Source of the DNA: Amia ocellicauda
Lineage: Eukaryota; Chordata; Actinopteri; Amiiformes; Amiidae
DNA: 64,000 nucleotides
Direction of reading: 5' to 3'
Assembly (NCBI RefSeq): GCF_036373705.1
Contig: NW_027102663.1
Location: 1 to 64,000, forward strand
Below the pieces are notes generated by a model. The model was not told the DNA's origin, searched no databases, and worked only from the letters and a program-made list of their open reading frames with translations. Below, in pieces: positions 33,430-44,835 of the stretch; position 1 is the stretch's first letter, and every line of letters starts with the position of its first letter. A program made the position numbers and the translations under genes.

Positions 33430-35472
33430 ATGTCCGGAAACAACATCAGCGACTTCGATTTAAACGAGTTTTTAGGCAAGTCTTCAGATTATTTTCATTG
33501 ACTCAGAGCGTGTTGTGTGCATGTATTGTAAATAAGGCTATAACATCTGTTTTAAGTTCTGTAAAATTATTTTTCAGCCAGTCAACAGGAGTTAATTCCC
33601 AACGCTGAGGAGATCATCTGGAACAACGACGGTAAGATTTTTGTGTTTGCGCTCATGGGTTCTTATGTATGGGTGTGTGTGGTTTTGAAGCGGCTCATTA
33701 GAGTTATGAAAACGTTTTAATATATATTAATGCCGGTCTCTTTAATTACACAGAAACTATCGAAAGGCCTGTGATTAATGTCTCCGAGGATCGACCAAGA
33801 GAAGTGGTTGTCCCTAGACAGGCTGTCTGCCGACCGGGTAAGAACTAAACCCCTGTTTGTTTGTATAACGTTTCTGTAAGATGTTTGAGTCCAGTTTTGT
33901 TAATTTTAAAAAATTATCCTGTCTAGCAGTATTAAGAAACGTGGTTCGAGACAACGAAAGGCCTTCCACATCGAGGGCTTGTTTCGTTTTACCTTCGAGA
34001 ACCGTAACCTTTCAAGAATCTGAAAGGCCGTCAGCCCCGGTATCTGATAGCTGTGAGTATATATCTGCAGCCTGTAAGAGGTTAAAGCTTTTTATAAAGC
34101 GGTGTGGTTAAAGGTTAAACATGTCTCTTACATTCACAGCGGTGCAAAAAGCTAAACCAGCCGAAAAACATAAGAAACGATTATTCTGTGGAGGTAAGTA
34201 AGATCTTTCAAACTTTAATGTTTTTAAAAGGGCTTTGTTTTGCCCGTTGGGGGCTAATATTTAAGCGATGGGTGACCGTTTCCTGTAGGGCGGGGGGTTC
34301 TGGGAAAGATCTTTAGAAGTCCGGACAGGTCTAGGCTTGTTTCTGGGGAACGTGTTTAGAAATGACCGATTGCCGTACCGTCTGGTTAGGAAGTAAAGCC
34401 GTCCGAAAGGGTTTAGTAAGTTGTTTGGCTTATCTCCCGCTATTATACTTCTGTTTTAAAGTGGTTGTAGGAAAAGGCTTGAAGGTGTTCATTGTATTTA
34501 ATATTTAAACAGATCGTGAAAACGTTTGTGAAACAGGAAGTCCCGGGATCAGGAAGCGTTTACACTTGGAAGGTTCGTTTAAAAATGAAATGTTGTTGTG
34601 TGTGTGTGTGTTTTATTAACAATATTACAGTTTTTAAAGAAACATTTAAGAAACAGTTTATTTACAGCGGCTTCTCTGTTTTACATTTATTATCAAGTCC
34701 TAATAAATATATTGTCTGTAAATAATAAGGTGTTGTAGTGAATGTCTAAGGCTATTTTCAAAGGTCTAAAAAAGCTAAAGGTTTTGAATGTCCTGGACAT
34801 GTTGTTTTAAGTTTGATTTCTGTCGCCGTTTAAAGATGTAAATGTAATGTATATTTTTATTCTTCCCAAGACTCTTGGGATAGTCATTCTGTGGATGAGC
34901 TATTGAGGACAATTACCCCGTCTAAGTGGGATCAAACATCTTCCCCGGTGAGATCACCGAGAGGATCCCCCACGGTGGTCTTGGAGACCCCCCAACATCT
35001 ACTCAGGCCACAGCCTTCTGGGGGTAATTCAACACCCCAGATTCAGCCCGCCGCATTGTCGGGCGGAACAAATACAGGCATCCAACAACCTCAGGGGTCG
35101 CCGTCAGTCAGGGCTGACACACCACCCAACGACGGCCTGGTTTCAACATCGTCCCCCCAGACCCGTTTCTTGGCTACAGAAACGCGGAACAGTACCCCGC
35201 GCTTGGCCAGGGTGTCACCGCAAAGGCCTTCTTGGTCTCCGTCCATGAGTATACGCTCGCTCCCTGCCTCCTTCGACCGAGATTTACCGGAGCGACCATC
35301 CTTTGAAGCTGAGCCAGGCCACCAGCCCCCGGAGCTACTTCCTGAAGGTCGGCATGAGTTGCTACATACTTTGTTACAAAATCAAAGACTTGTGTTACTG
35401 GGGCAAAACCTGGTGATAGAGAGCCAAAACACCCTTATTAATACCCTTACTAACGAATTGTACCGTATTTAA
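33430..35472 (+). CDS. left-arm gene, apparently spliced
   Basis: Begins at ATG 33430 (MSGNNISDFDLNEF...). Short coding-like blocks, conserved in all four copies, are each followed by a GTAAGA/GTAAGT-type donor and preceded by pyrimidine-AG acceptors between about 33480 and 34890. One block is rich in Lys. The last block (34891-35472) is 193 residues, rich in Ser, Pro and Arg, and ends in a Leu/Gln/Asn helical segment of about 40 residues that could form a coiled coil. A poly(A) signal cluster follows near 35517-35530. The region lies first behind the left inverted repeat, like an early region. No known family is recognised, and transcript structure cannot be settled from DNA alone. Confidence 0.58.
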
Positions 35473-35634
35473 TGTTTTAATAGACACAAAACGCCTTACT
35501 ATTGTGGGTTGTTGGAAAAATAAAAAATAAATTAAAAAATGTCCTGACTTGGTAAAAGAACTCACAAACTAAAGGATTATGAACAAGCTAGGGCCCCAAA
35601 AAGACCTTCCCGAGAGAACATCCCCGGCCCTGTT

Positions 35635-36453
35635 GTGAACTCCTCTGATGTCCCAATGAACCTGGAACTATTACAAATGATAAATGATTTAAATAACCCC
35701 CAATTACCACCGATAGAATGTGAATTAACACACTTACCGGTGAACCCCGACCTGTTACAGATGGTCAATGATCTAAATAACCACCTCCCACCGGTAGCGC
35801 TTATAGAGGTTCACCCCCTAGTTCACCCCGATTTGTTTGAAATGGTGGAGGCTTTGGAGGAGCTACCCCGACCAAATTCTGCCCCTATTATAAATGATTT
35901 GAGACAATTAGAACACAGGATGGCGGCAGAAGCAGCCATCACTATAGAGGAGGGTCTTGACATTAACCGGTTGGATATCTTTGAAGGACTTTTACAGGCT
36001 TTAAATGAGCCTCCTCAAAAAGGGGGTTTTGTAGATGTCAGCAGTGGGGGTGTTCGGAATGTGGAGGGTTCTGAGACTGATAAGGCTGTGGAGGACATGC
36101 TCTGTGAGAATGTAGGGGGTGAAGGCTTGGTTCAAAATGATGATGTGTCCAAGAGTACCAGTGATCCCGTGATTATAGATAGACCGGCCTATAACAATTT
36201 TGAAATGATTCAGCGTTTTACTTTTGCAGAACTTTTAAATTGTGACAATTATGCAGAAATATTTGTCAACATACACGAGGCCTTGCAGAAAATGCTTGAA
36301 CAGGTTGCTGAAAGGGTCAGACCTCGAGATGTTGTACAGTTAGAACTCAGAGGGGATGCTTTGTTTAGCAACCTATCTGCAATGCTGAGTGGAGATAATT
36401 TAGATGTCTGGCTAAAATCGAAGCGTTATTGCAAAGTAACGCAGCCATCTTAG
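35635..36453 (+). CDS. acidic helical-repeat protein
   Basis: About 270 residues, acidic overall. Near the N-terminus three spaced copies of a short amphipathic motif occur (LLQMINDLNN, LLQMVNDLNN, LFEMVEALEE), each preceded by a Pro-rich linker, which suggests repeated short binding helices. The middle is Gly/Val/Glu-rich. The C-terminus (ALQKMLEQVAERV...LELRGD) is helical and overlaps the polymerase start by about 25 bases in another frame. The exact start is uncertain, because the frame stays open upstream of the first ATG. Its position before polB might suit a terminal protein or a replication partner, but I see no sequence evidence for that. Confidence 0.6.
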   Translation: MNSSDVPMNLELLQMINDLNNPQLPPIECELTHLPVNPDLLQMVNDLNNHLPPVALIEVHPLVHPDLFEMVEALEELPRPNSAPIINDLRQLEHRMAAEAAITIEEGLDINRLDIFEGLLQALNEPPQKGGFVDVSSGGVRNVEGSETDKAVEDMLCENVGGEGLVQNDDVSKSTSDPVIIDRPAYNNFEMIQRFTFAELLNCDNYAEIFVNIHEALQKMLEQVAERVRPRDVVQLELRGDALFSNLSAMLSGDNLDVWLKSKRYCKVTQPS

Positions 36454-39400
36454 CTGATGAAAGTCTGTCTCTGGTAATGAATGTGGTTCGTAACCCTGAG
36501 GGTGGGGCGCTTAGAAGACTGTCGAAATGCTTGAAGAACGACATAATTAGGACCAAGCTCAGGCAATTAGTGGTGAGTTCCAGTGGGGACAATAAGCTCT
36601 GTTTTGCTTACAGTTTAATAAAACTACTCACCCCCGACATGCCTGAACCCCAAGCTCTGCAAGAGGCTTTAATGCTTCATCAGAGGGCCGGCTTAAACTC
36701 TCAACAGATGGTTGCCTTTTCAGACATTACCAAGTTTGAGGAGTTGTTGTCTTTAAAAATTGTTGTGTGGTACCGTTGTGAGGTAAAGGAAGTATTTGTT
36801 AAATTTCAGACACATCCTGAAACCCATACACAGACACTGTTTCTCTTCCTAGGTGATAGACATTAATTTGGAATAAAGAGTTTGACGGCTTTTTTGGGTT
36901 GTTCGTATGTTTGTCATTGGTGTTATAAGGCCTTCAATGATAAGCTTAAGCACCGCTGTGACGGTTACTGTAACGTCTGTTTCAATCCGCAATGTCGTAA
37001 GGGTTTGGCCCCTACCATCCAATGTAAAGATTGCTTAAGGATTTGTCTCTCAACGTTCTGTTTTTCCGAGCATAAGGTACAGAGGGCCGCTGCTGAGGGG
37101 GTTAAAAAACTGAGTTATTGTGATCAAACTAAATATTGCCCGCAGTGTTGCCTCCAGTACCATTTTCATGAGGTTAAACCACACAAATGTCTGGAGCCGA
37201 GATGCAGGATCTGTAATGCTGATTTAACCTCGGGGTCCGAACACCAGTGCTTTATTCAGCCGGTTAAAAAGGAGCCGCCGCACAACCGGTATGTCTTTTT
37301 TGCTTTTGAATGCCGGCAAGAAAACGGGGTCCACGTTGCTAATTATATACACTGTATTGACATGTTGGATCGTGAGTGGTCAGCTAGCGGTGAGAGTTGT
37401 GTCAGGGATTTCTTTACGCGGTATCGCGGTCCAAAATACCTCAATTACACATTTATTGCCCACAATGCTAAGGGTTATGATTCTTACATTTTGATGAAGT
37501 ATCTGGTGGAAAATGGGGTGACCCCAAAAATAATAGCTCAGGGTAGCAAGATCATGTGTTTCACCGACGAAGCTTTCAACTAACGTTACATAGACTCGTT
37601 AAATTTCCTCCCCATGAAATTGAGCGCTTTGCCTAAGGCTCTGGGTTTTGAGGCTCAGAAGAAAGGTTGGTTCTGCCATTTTTTTAATACTAAGGACACT
37701 CAAAATTATCGAGGGTCCTACCCGCCCGCCTCTTATTATGGGGTTGATACTATGATGTCTCATGAGAGGGAGGAATTCTTTAAATGGTACAATACGGTTA
37801 AGTGAGGTGTTTTTGATTTCCGAGAAGAGATGGCCGCTTATTGTAAAAATGATGTGGTGATCCTTAAAGAAGCCTGTGTGCGTTTCTGCGCCGAGGTTAT
37901 CAACACATCGGGTCTCGACCCTTTGCAAAGTGTGACCATAGTGTCTCTCTGCATGAAAATGTATCGGTCCAATTTCTTGCAGAGAAACACTATAGCGGTC
38001 ACCACTTCTGACAACTATCGTGCTAGACAAAATAACTTTTCGACTGTCTCCATACAGTGGCTGGAATACCTGAGTGCCCGGGATAACATATTCATCAGAC
38101 ATGCTTTAAATCAAGGGGAAGTCAAAATGGGGCCTTACTACTTAGACGGTTTTAGCGACGTGTTCGGGCGGCGTACCGCTTATGAGTTTGCTGGTTGTAT
38201 TTACCATGGCTGTCCTCAGTGCTTCGACCCAAACACCTTTAACCCCGAATCACAAAAACTCTGCGGTGATATCTACTATGATTTCCAGGAACGAATTGAA
38301 ACTTTAAAAAACACCTATGGTTTGAACGTGCTGGTGATTTGGGAACACGAGTGGACGACCCTGAAGCAACAGGATGCGGGGGTACAATGGTTTATGGAAA
38401 CCTTGGACTTTCCTGAATGTCTAGAGCCCCGGGATGCGTTATTTGGGGGTCGTACCAATGCCCTCTGTTTACATTATGAGGTAAAGGAGGGTGAGAGAGT
38501 AGATTACTATGATTTCACCAGTCTGTACCCTTATGTCAACAAGACCAAAATGTACCCGGTGGGGCGTCCAACCATTGTTTATCGTGACTTTCTCGAAATC
38601 GGACATTACTTTAGTTTGATCAAAGTCACCATGTACCCTCCTCGCGAGCTGTTCTTACCCGTGTTGCCTTACAGGTGTTCGGGAAAATTGATGTTCCCTC
38701 TGTGTAGAACGTGTGTGGAAACTGAAAATCAAACTACCTCTTGTCTGCACAGTGATGAAGAGAGAGCGCTGACGGGTGTCTGGTGTAGCATTGAGCTTGA
38801 CAAGGCGGTGGAGAAAGGTTACAGAGTCGGTAAGGTGTATGAGGTTTGGCATTTTTCTGAAAAAACTGATACTCTTTTTGCTGATTACATTATGACCCAT
38901 CTGAAAGGGAAACAGGAGGCATCGGGCTATCCCTCATGGTGTGTTGACTCCGCGGCCAAAGAGCGATACGTTCAGCAATATTTTGAAAAGGAAGGGATCC
39001 GTCTAGAGCCGGGGAACATAACTGTAAACCCCGCCAAGAGACAAATGTCCAAACTGATTTTAAACAGTCTGTGGGGTAAGTTTGGGGAAAGAAATTACCG
39101 TCTAAACACAACCTTGATTAAAACCCCTGAACTGTTCATAGAATTTATGTTTTCCAAACAACATGCAGTATCACACTTTCAATTCTTAAATGACCACGTG
39201 GCACAGGTCCAGTGGAGGGCCCCTAAAGATTTCCCCACCAAACAGGGGAACGTTAATGTTTTCATAGCGGTTTTTACCTCGGCTTACGCCCGGCTTGAAC
39301 TGTACAACTTAATGGATCAGTTGCAGGAACGCACGCTCTATCATGATACTGACTCTGTAATCTTTGTCACCAGGCCAGGGGATTGGGTCCCTCCCCTCGG

Positions 39401-39767
39401 GGACTACCTTGGGGAGTTAACGAGCGAACTAGATCCTCAGGACCACATAGTGGAGTTTGTTTCAGGGGGTCCTAAGACTTACGCATACAGAACGGCTGCG
39501 GGTAAGACCTGTATGAAAGTTAAGGGTTTCACTCTGAACCATTGTAACAACAAGCTCATTAACATCAAGTCTCTGACGACCCTGGTAGAAAGTTTTGTAA
39601 CCGAGAAAGACGCGCCTCCTCGTGAGATTATTACAGCCGGAAATCAGATCTATCGCAATAAAAAGGGGTACACGTTGGAAAATAGATCACTAAACAAACG
39701 GTTCAGGGTGGTGTACAATAAAAGAGTGTTGAAGACTGATTATACCACTCTGCCTTATGGATATTAG
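36429..39767 (+). pseudogene. polB: protein-primed DNA polymerase B remnant
   Basis: This is the replication polymerase of the element, a family B enzyme of the protein-primed group also found in adenoviruses. The N-terminal third has zinc-finger-like cysteine pairs (CNVCFNPQC, CKDCLRIC, CPQCC). It is followed by the 3'-5' exonuclease region (HNAKGYDS and YCKNDV) and the polymerase motifs A (DFTSLYP), B (KLILNSLWGKFG) and C (DTDS), then KVKGF in the thumb-side motif. The gene is broken. Family length of about 1,100 residues fits the span. Its end overlaps the ATPase start. Confidence 0.92.
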
Positions 39768-40428
39768 CGGTGGTTTTGAAAACAGACTTCAACACCCTTT
39801 CTCCTGTATTATAGCCGGTCCCTCCAATTCGGGGAAGAGCTATCTTATAAAGAACATCATAGAAGATGTGGACGCAACCGTGTCCCAAGCTCTTGACAAC
39901 ATAGTGTGGTGTTTCTCTTGCTGGCAACCTCTCTACGATGATTTGGCTTGGAAAAAAAATAATCTGAAATTTGTGCAAGGTCTCCCCGCCTCGTTGTGTG
40001 GCGATGACTTGTTCCCGCCCGGTAATACTAACCTAGTGATCCTTGATGACCTGATGGAGCAGGCCGGTGACAACAGTGAAGTGGAAAAAGCTTTCACAAA
40101 GTACACTCATCATAGGAATTTAAGTATTATTTATTTAGTTCAAAATCTATTTTTTCAAGGTAAAAAAAGCCGCACTATTAATTTATATGCCAATTATATA
40201 ATTCTTTTTAAAAACCCCAGAGATAAACTACAGGTCACCGTCTTGGCTCGTCAAATGTACCCTAACCAGACCAAGTTCTTTTTGGAGGCATTTGAGGATG
40301 CCACCAAAAAACCCTACGGGTACTTGATTGCGGAATTAAATGCACAAACCCCAGAAGACTTTCGCCTAAGAACAGGTTTGTGCCCGCACGATTGGCCGGC
40401 AGTCTATGTGCTAAAGAAAAGGAAATAA
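39757..40428 (+). CDS. packaging ATPase, A32/FtsK-HerA type
   Basis: A motor that would drive DNA into preformed capsids. It has 223 residues with Walker A GPSNSGKS at 21-28, Walker B LVILDD at 93-98, and a likely sensor or arginine-containing stretch after the YLVQNLFFQGKKSRTINL segment. That segment is strongly conserved in Polinton and adintovirus ATPases. The start MDISGG lies within the end of the polB region, a compact arrangement shared by copies A and D. It looks whole. Confidence 0.92.
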   Translation: MDISGGFENRLQHPFSCIIAGPSNSGKSYLIKNIIEDVDATVSQALDNIVWCFSCWQPLYDDLAWKKNNLKFVQGLPASLCGDDLFPPGNTNLVILDDLMEQAGDNSEVEKAFTKYTHHRNLSIIYLVQNLFFQGKKSRTINLYANYIILFKNPRDKLQVTVLARQMYPNQTKFFLEAFEDATKKPYGYLIAELNAQTPEDFRLRTGLCPHDWPAVYVLKKRK

Positions 40429-40434
40429 ATAAGA

Positions 40435-40770
40435 ATGTCTGTTCGGATTAAAAGAAATCTGCCGCTTTTGCAAATGTTATTTGAGAGGAGCCCGCGCCAT
40501 AGGAAAGCTGTGCTGGCAGGGGCCCCCTCGGATTTGATCGAGACCCTGTGTGAAATAGCTTTTAACATCTTACGCGGTAATATACCCCTAACCCCTTCTC
40601 AACATTCTAAACTCAAAAAACAAAAAGCGGTTATCAAGATCATCGCTAATAAGAAGTATTCTATTAAAAGAAAAAGAAAGAAGATTAATCAAACCGGGGG
40701 TTTTATAGGACCGCTGTTGAGCATAGCCGTGCCTTTCCTAACCAGTCTTCTAGCTTCCAGAGTGGGTTAA
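40435..40770 (+). CDS. small basic protein, Polinton-conserved
   Basis: 111 residues. The N-terminus is basic and helical (MSVRIKRNLPLLQMLF). The middle carries NILRGNIPLTPSQHSKLKKQK, a pattern I recognise from many animal Polintons, then a KRKRKK cluster. The C-terminus is a hydrophobic Gly/Leu-rich tail (GGFIGPLLSIAVPFLTSLL). This combination suggests a DNA-binding internal virion protein with a membrane-active tail, comparable with adenovirus pX. That comparison is inference. It sits six bases after the ATPase and three before the next gene. Confidence 0.78.
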   Translation: MSVRIKRNLPLLQMLFERSPRHRKAVLAGAPSDLIETLCEIAFNILRGNIPLTPSQHSKLKKQKAVIKIIANKKYSIKRKRKKINQTGGFIGPLLSIAVPFLTSLLASRVG

Positions 40771-40772
40771 TA

Positions 40773-41516
40773 ATGGAATATGCTCAGAAAATGTTTTTGA
40801 TCCCTCAGGAGCAGCTTGAGAAACTGAGAAAAAATGTTGTCGGGCCAGAGCCCATTAGACAAACGGCCGAAAACAACCTGGACTCTGAAATGAAAGCTAT
40901 ACAGGCCAGGGCCGATTTAAATCAGTATTCCAAAGCCCAGTTGTATACCAACACGTTACAGCGCTACCTCCGTCTGGTTAGACAGGGTGAAAAAGATCAA
41001 AACATTTTAACTTTAACCATGGCCTCTCAAGAAAATGGTTCTGGGGCTGATGCGGGGGGAACGGTTGATAAAGATGTTGCGGTGACCGAACCTGTAGAGA
41101 GTTCAGAGGGAGATGTTGTAACGGATGTTTTGAGAAACATGCCGGCCAGAAGCAAAAGACATGCACAATATATCCTGCACAAAATGGTTCAGAAACTGCG
41201 GGTAACGGCTTGGAATGAACAGGGTGAATTTGTTTTTAAAGGACTACTGATCAAAGGTTCACACATGTTCGATTTGTTGAAGAGTGTCACTAGCACTAAT
41301 AAGGTACCCGATAGTCGCCGACCTGTAGGCTGGAATGCTTTCCTACAGGCGATGGCCTGTCTGAACATGCCCCAATCAACAGTTCCTAACCAGGAAACGC
41401 GACAAAAAATCCGTCTGTGTAAAGAGGTGGAGCCTGATCTGACTCCGATATCTCATTACTCTGACCATGCTGAGCGACCATCCTCAGGATCTATCCATTG
41501 TTGGGAAGCTTATTAA
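40773..41516 (+). CDS. virion-protein candidate, Polinton-conserved
   Basis: 247 residues. The N-terminal 90 residues are predicted helical and charged (LIPQEQLEKLRKN...NTLQRYLRLVRQGEKD). A Gly/Asp/Val-rich linker follows, and then a conserved block (MPARSKRHAQYILHKMVQK) that ends with a compact domain rich in basic and aromatic residues (GSHMFDLLKS). Proteins of this layout occur between the ATPase and protease genes in related elements, but I cannot assign a function. It is the last rightward gene before the convergent poly(A) region and looks whole. Confidence 0.68.
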   Translation: MEYAQKMFLIPQEQLEKLRKNVVGPEPIRQTAENNLDSEMKAIQARADLNQYSKAQLYTNTLQRYLRLVRQGEKDQNILTLTMASQENGSGADAGGTVDKDVAVTEPVESSEGDVVTDVLRNMPARSKRHAQYILHKMVQKLRVTAWNEQGEFVFKGLLIKGSHMFDLLKSVTSTNKVPDSRRPVGWNAFLQAMACLNMPQSTVPNQETRQKIRLCKEVEPDLTPISHYSDHAERPSSGSIHCWEAY

Positions 41517-41599
41517 TCTCATGTTTTTATTTGTCTCCCCTGTAAATAATGACCCGACAAACAATTTTTTATTTTTATTTTTTATTTTTCAAATGTTGT

Positions 41600-41655
41600 A
41601 CATTTATTTATACCATAACCCCTGCTTTGTATAAGAATTGTGTTGAATAAAAACA
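41600..41655. terminator. convergent polyadenylation region (copy C)
   Basis: Leftward AATAAA at 41603-41608 and rightward AATAAA at 41646-41651. The opposed signals are about 40 bp apart in AT-rich sequence. Confidence 0.65.
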
Positions 41656-41695
41656 AAACTAATGATTCAAAGGCTGTTTTCATTATTTTTTCACC

Positions 41696-42253
41696 TTAAC
41701 ACGCATGACATCTTTTAAAATCCTCACAAGAACACCCCATCTGTATACACGGCTGGCTAGGGTCGTAAGTCATTGTGTTATAAGGGGGGGTCCACAGTGT
41801 CCTGACAAACTCTGCCACTTTTTTATCATTTTGGCCTAAATCCTCACTGTACAAGGCCATAATATCGGGGTATGACCTTCCTTTAGATCTATGAAATAAG
41901 AAAAACACACAGTGTTGACCACAAGTGAAGGTCTGAAGACTTTGTACTTGACGACCGCTGTAAATGGTTTCTTGACAGTTGTTGAGCAGAAAGTTATTGA
42001 TCTTCCGAGGGAAAGGTCTGAAATCCGGGGGGTTTCCATAGGAATCAAAAAATTCACCACGGTGGTCCTCCCTTAGATAAATAGCCAGCCAATGTTCTCC
42101 GGGCATATTTTTAGGGTGTGTGTTGATTATGTACATTGCAGGTAAATTCTTGATCTTAAATTTAGGCAGCTGATCGCAGGCGTAGACTCCTTGAAACAGT
42201 TTCCGTGAGCCGGCCAGGGCATTCATGATGTGGTTGAGCTCTCTGGTGTTCAT
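41696..42253 (-). CDS. adenain-like cysteine protease
   Basis: A maturation protease of the C5/ULP-like fold that would cleave virion precursors. Counting from MNTREL, the catalytic His is near 54 (GEHWLAIY), the Asp near 70 (FFDSYG), a Gln precedes the nucleophile region (RQVQSLQ), and the Cys is near 115 (CGQHCVFFL). About 185 residues is close to adenain (about 200). A longer start (MIIIKM) is possible. It is the most promoter-distal leftward gene, next to the capsid gene, and looks whole. Confidence 0.9.
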   Translation of the reverse strand: MNTRELNHIMNALAGSRKLFQGVYACDQLPKFKIKNLPAMYIINTHPKNMPGEHWLAIYLREDHRGEFFDSYGNPPDFRPFPRKINNFLLNNCQETIYSGRQVQSLQTFTCGQHCVFFLFHRSKGRSYPDIMALYSEDLGQNDKKVAEFVRTLWTPPYNTMTYDPSQPCIQMGCSCEDFKRCHAC

Positions 42254-42254
42254 T

Positions 42255-43564
42255 TTAATAATAATCATACATAACATTTCTCCTCTGATTCACCTCAATA
42301 ATGTTGTCAAACACTGCATACACGACCATATTTACAGTGCGTGGTAGAGGCTGCTTGAAACGCATCTCCAAACGCATATTGCCCGTCTTCATCAGTGAAA
42401 AATGTTGTCCACACTCTTCGTCAGGGGTCAGGTTGAAACCGTACAGGGTGTAACCGCTGCAGTATTCCCGGCGATCGATCAGCCGGGAGTTTGATCCTTG
42501 AGATGGCGACCCGTAGCCAGTACTAGACTGTCATATTCACGAACCACATTGCCGTTTTCAAAGTCAGGTTGAAAAGGTCTGGATGGAACCTGCACACCAT
42601 CGACGTACAACGCTATAAATTCCGCGTTATAATGTTTAAAGTTAAAGGGGTTCTTGTTGTAAACCCCGGTAAATGCATCATTATCCACGAGACCTATAAT
42701 AACCTGTTTTGGGAGCTGTCCTAGAAACAGATTTTCCTGGTTCATCACCCGTGTCCCTGCGGGGATACTGTGGACTTTCATATAGACTCTTTCGATCGGG
42801 TACTTGGCGTTTGCCGTCATTAACGCCTGCGCGTGTCCTAGTTTAACCGCCGGGGAGACGGACACTTTTTTCACAAACAGCGAGGCCGATAATATGGTCA
42901 GTTTATATTTTTCAGTATCAGGGGTCATCAGACAAAAAGCACTTTTACTACGGATCATTTTAATTTTAATGTCTACCCCGTTGAGCATGAGTTTTTCTAG
43001 GAAAAATATGTCTGCATGGATATGCCCCATTAGCTCAAAGGTCCTCCCTTCTGTTGAAAAGGCCGTTCTTTTTTGCAAACCCTTATTGAGTCCCTCTGGA
43101 TCCTTGTCGTCCATAGCTTCCGGGATGTCTTTGAAGAAAAGGCCGGGGTTGAACTGTTTGCTTAGGGTCTCCTCACTATAATTAAGTATACACTCCATCA
43201 TGGCTCTATAGGGGTAAGTATTGCTGCTTTGACTAATGAGCCGATCTCCCAGGGTCACATCCACCTGTGAAAACATGGTGGCCACCGGGTAATTGATGAC
43301 CCCAGCGTTGGTCGTCTTCTCGATTGCATCGCCATCCTCATCAGTCACTTTACAGTTCATTAAAATAAATGTGTTATTCAAATCAATATAATCCTCGCCA
43401 TTGCCAGCTATAAAAAACTCCAGAGGGGCCGTGTCTGAAATTGCAGAAAGAGGGGGAATCTCTACATATATGATCTTATCTATACTCGTTTGAGTGTATG
43501 GAACTGTAAACAGATCCAGTTCTGATTTGACGCATTCTTCCGATAGACTGTGGACAAAAGACAT
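42255..43564 (-). pseudogene. major capsid protein, double jelly roll
   Basis: The hexon-like capsid subunit of Polintons and adintoviruses. The N-terminus (MSFVHSLSEECVKSELDLF) is followed by a conserved first-barrel region (NTFILMNCKVTDEDGD, QVDVTLGDRLISQ) and a second barrel (KVHSIPAGTRVMNQENLFLG, YTLYGFNLTPDEEC). About 435 residues fits the family. It lies between the protease and pVI/pX-like genes. Broken in this copy. Confidence 0.9.
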
Positions 43565-43566
43565 GT

Positions 43567-44055
43567 TTAAAAGATGTATCCTGAGGCTCTATTTTTCTTT
43601 CTTTGAGACTTTCTTTTTGCAGGTTTTTTCTTGTGCTGCTTCCTTCTCCGAGTGTTTCCACGATATGTTGGAGAATGAGAGATTCTTCGTTTTTTGTTAG
43701 CCACGGATCTTTGTCGCCCCCTGGTGGACACATGCTGTTTCTTCTTTTACCCCCCTCCTCGCCATTACCATGAGACCCGAACCCTCCTGATGCTCATGGC
43801 TAGCTGCCCGGTTCATAACATTGGTGAACACGTCACTAACAATATTTTTAGCCGCTGATTTCAAGTGGGGTCTGGCTATAGCAAAGCCTCTCTTAAGCAG
43901 GGGTATGGCCATTCTAAAGAGACCACGAAAGAGTCCTCCTAGACCGGCGCCATACATTGTGGGGGCTCCTACAATACCGGGCAAGCCGTTCCATCTTGCA
44001 TCTTGTAATAATCCACATAGGCGCTAGGATCTACATAACCCCTCGAGGTAGCCAT
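43567..44055 (-). pseudogene. pVI/pX-like membrane-active basic protein
   Basis: Recognised by MATSRGYVDPSAYVDYYK, the GLGGLFRGLFRM amphipathic segment, the RPHLKS...NRAASHEHQEGSG middle and a Lys/Arg-rich C-terminus. The expected role is an internal protein that lyses membranes on entry and binds DNA. The role is inferred from adenovirus and adintovirus counterparts. Broken in this copy. Confidence 0.68.
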
Positions 44056-44056
44056 T

Positions 44057-44789
44057 TTAATAATGTACAAACTGTTTCAGGGGTCGAAAATGTAGTTTGA
44101 CATTAACTTTACCGAAGCGGAAGGGTACGTTGATATTCTGATCCGATTTTACTTCGATCGTGATGTTGTCAAAGTGGGTCTTTGAGACTGGTACGTAGTG
44201 TGGTTTGTCATAAGTAATTGTGACCATGTCATTGCTTTTACCTTTATTAAGTACATTTCTCAAAAGGGGGACATAACTATCCCCGACCCTCTGGTGGGTT
44301 ATGATATCCGTATACACATAAAGAGTGTAAAAGCCGCCCCACCACTTCTGAGAACCTGCTCTCTGTGTCAGAATAGAACCCAAATATACGCCCCAGTTGG
44401 CCGCTGGTTTGAATGCTAATACCTGGTTTTGACACCTTGTACACTCTGTTTTTAATAGGGTTGTAATATAGCTTGATGTTGGGGGTGCCTTCTGAGAACT
44501 GTTTATGCATCTCATCTAATATTTTATCCACATTGTCATAATAACCTCCTTGTATCGTGAATGTCCATTGACTCTTTTTAACATCATCAAAAATGGCGAA
44601 GGTGGCATCCTTATCTTGTAAAACAGCCCAAGTGTAAGGATACTGTATTTCCGCCAACCCCACTTCCCACGACCCCCTTAGATCTATAGATTTTCCAAAT
44701 TGTACCGTGTAACTGGATATTTCATTTTTAGGATATATATCGAGAGAGGCATTACTGGGTAGAGTCACGTAGAAGCCTCCTGATTCCAT
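44057..44789 (-). pseudogene. penton-type minor capsid protein
   Basis: A single-jelly-roll vertex protein, beginning MESGGFYVTLPSN. The strongly conserved stretch SIDLRGSWEVGLAEIQYP is typical of Polinton pentons, and the C-terminal part has KVNVKLHFRPLKQ. About 240 residues. It lies between the pVI/pX-like gene and the integrase. Broken. Confidence 0.75.
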
Positions 44790-44835
44790 CTTGAGAATCG
44801 AAAGTAATGCCCCCAACACACCCGCGGGCATGTTG

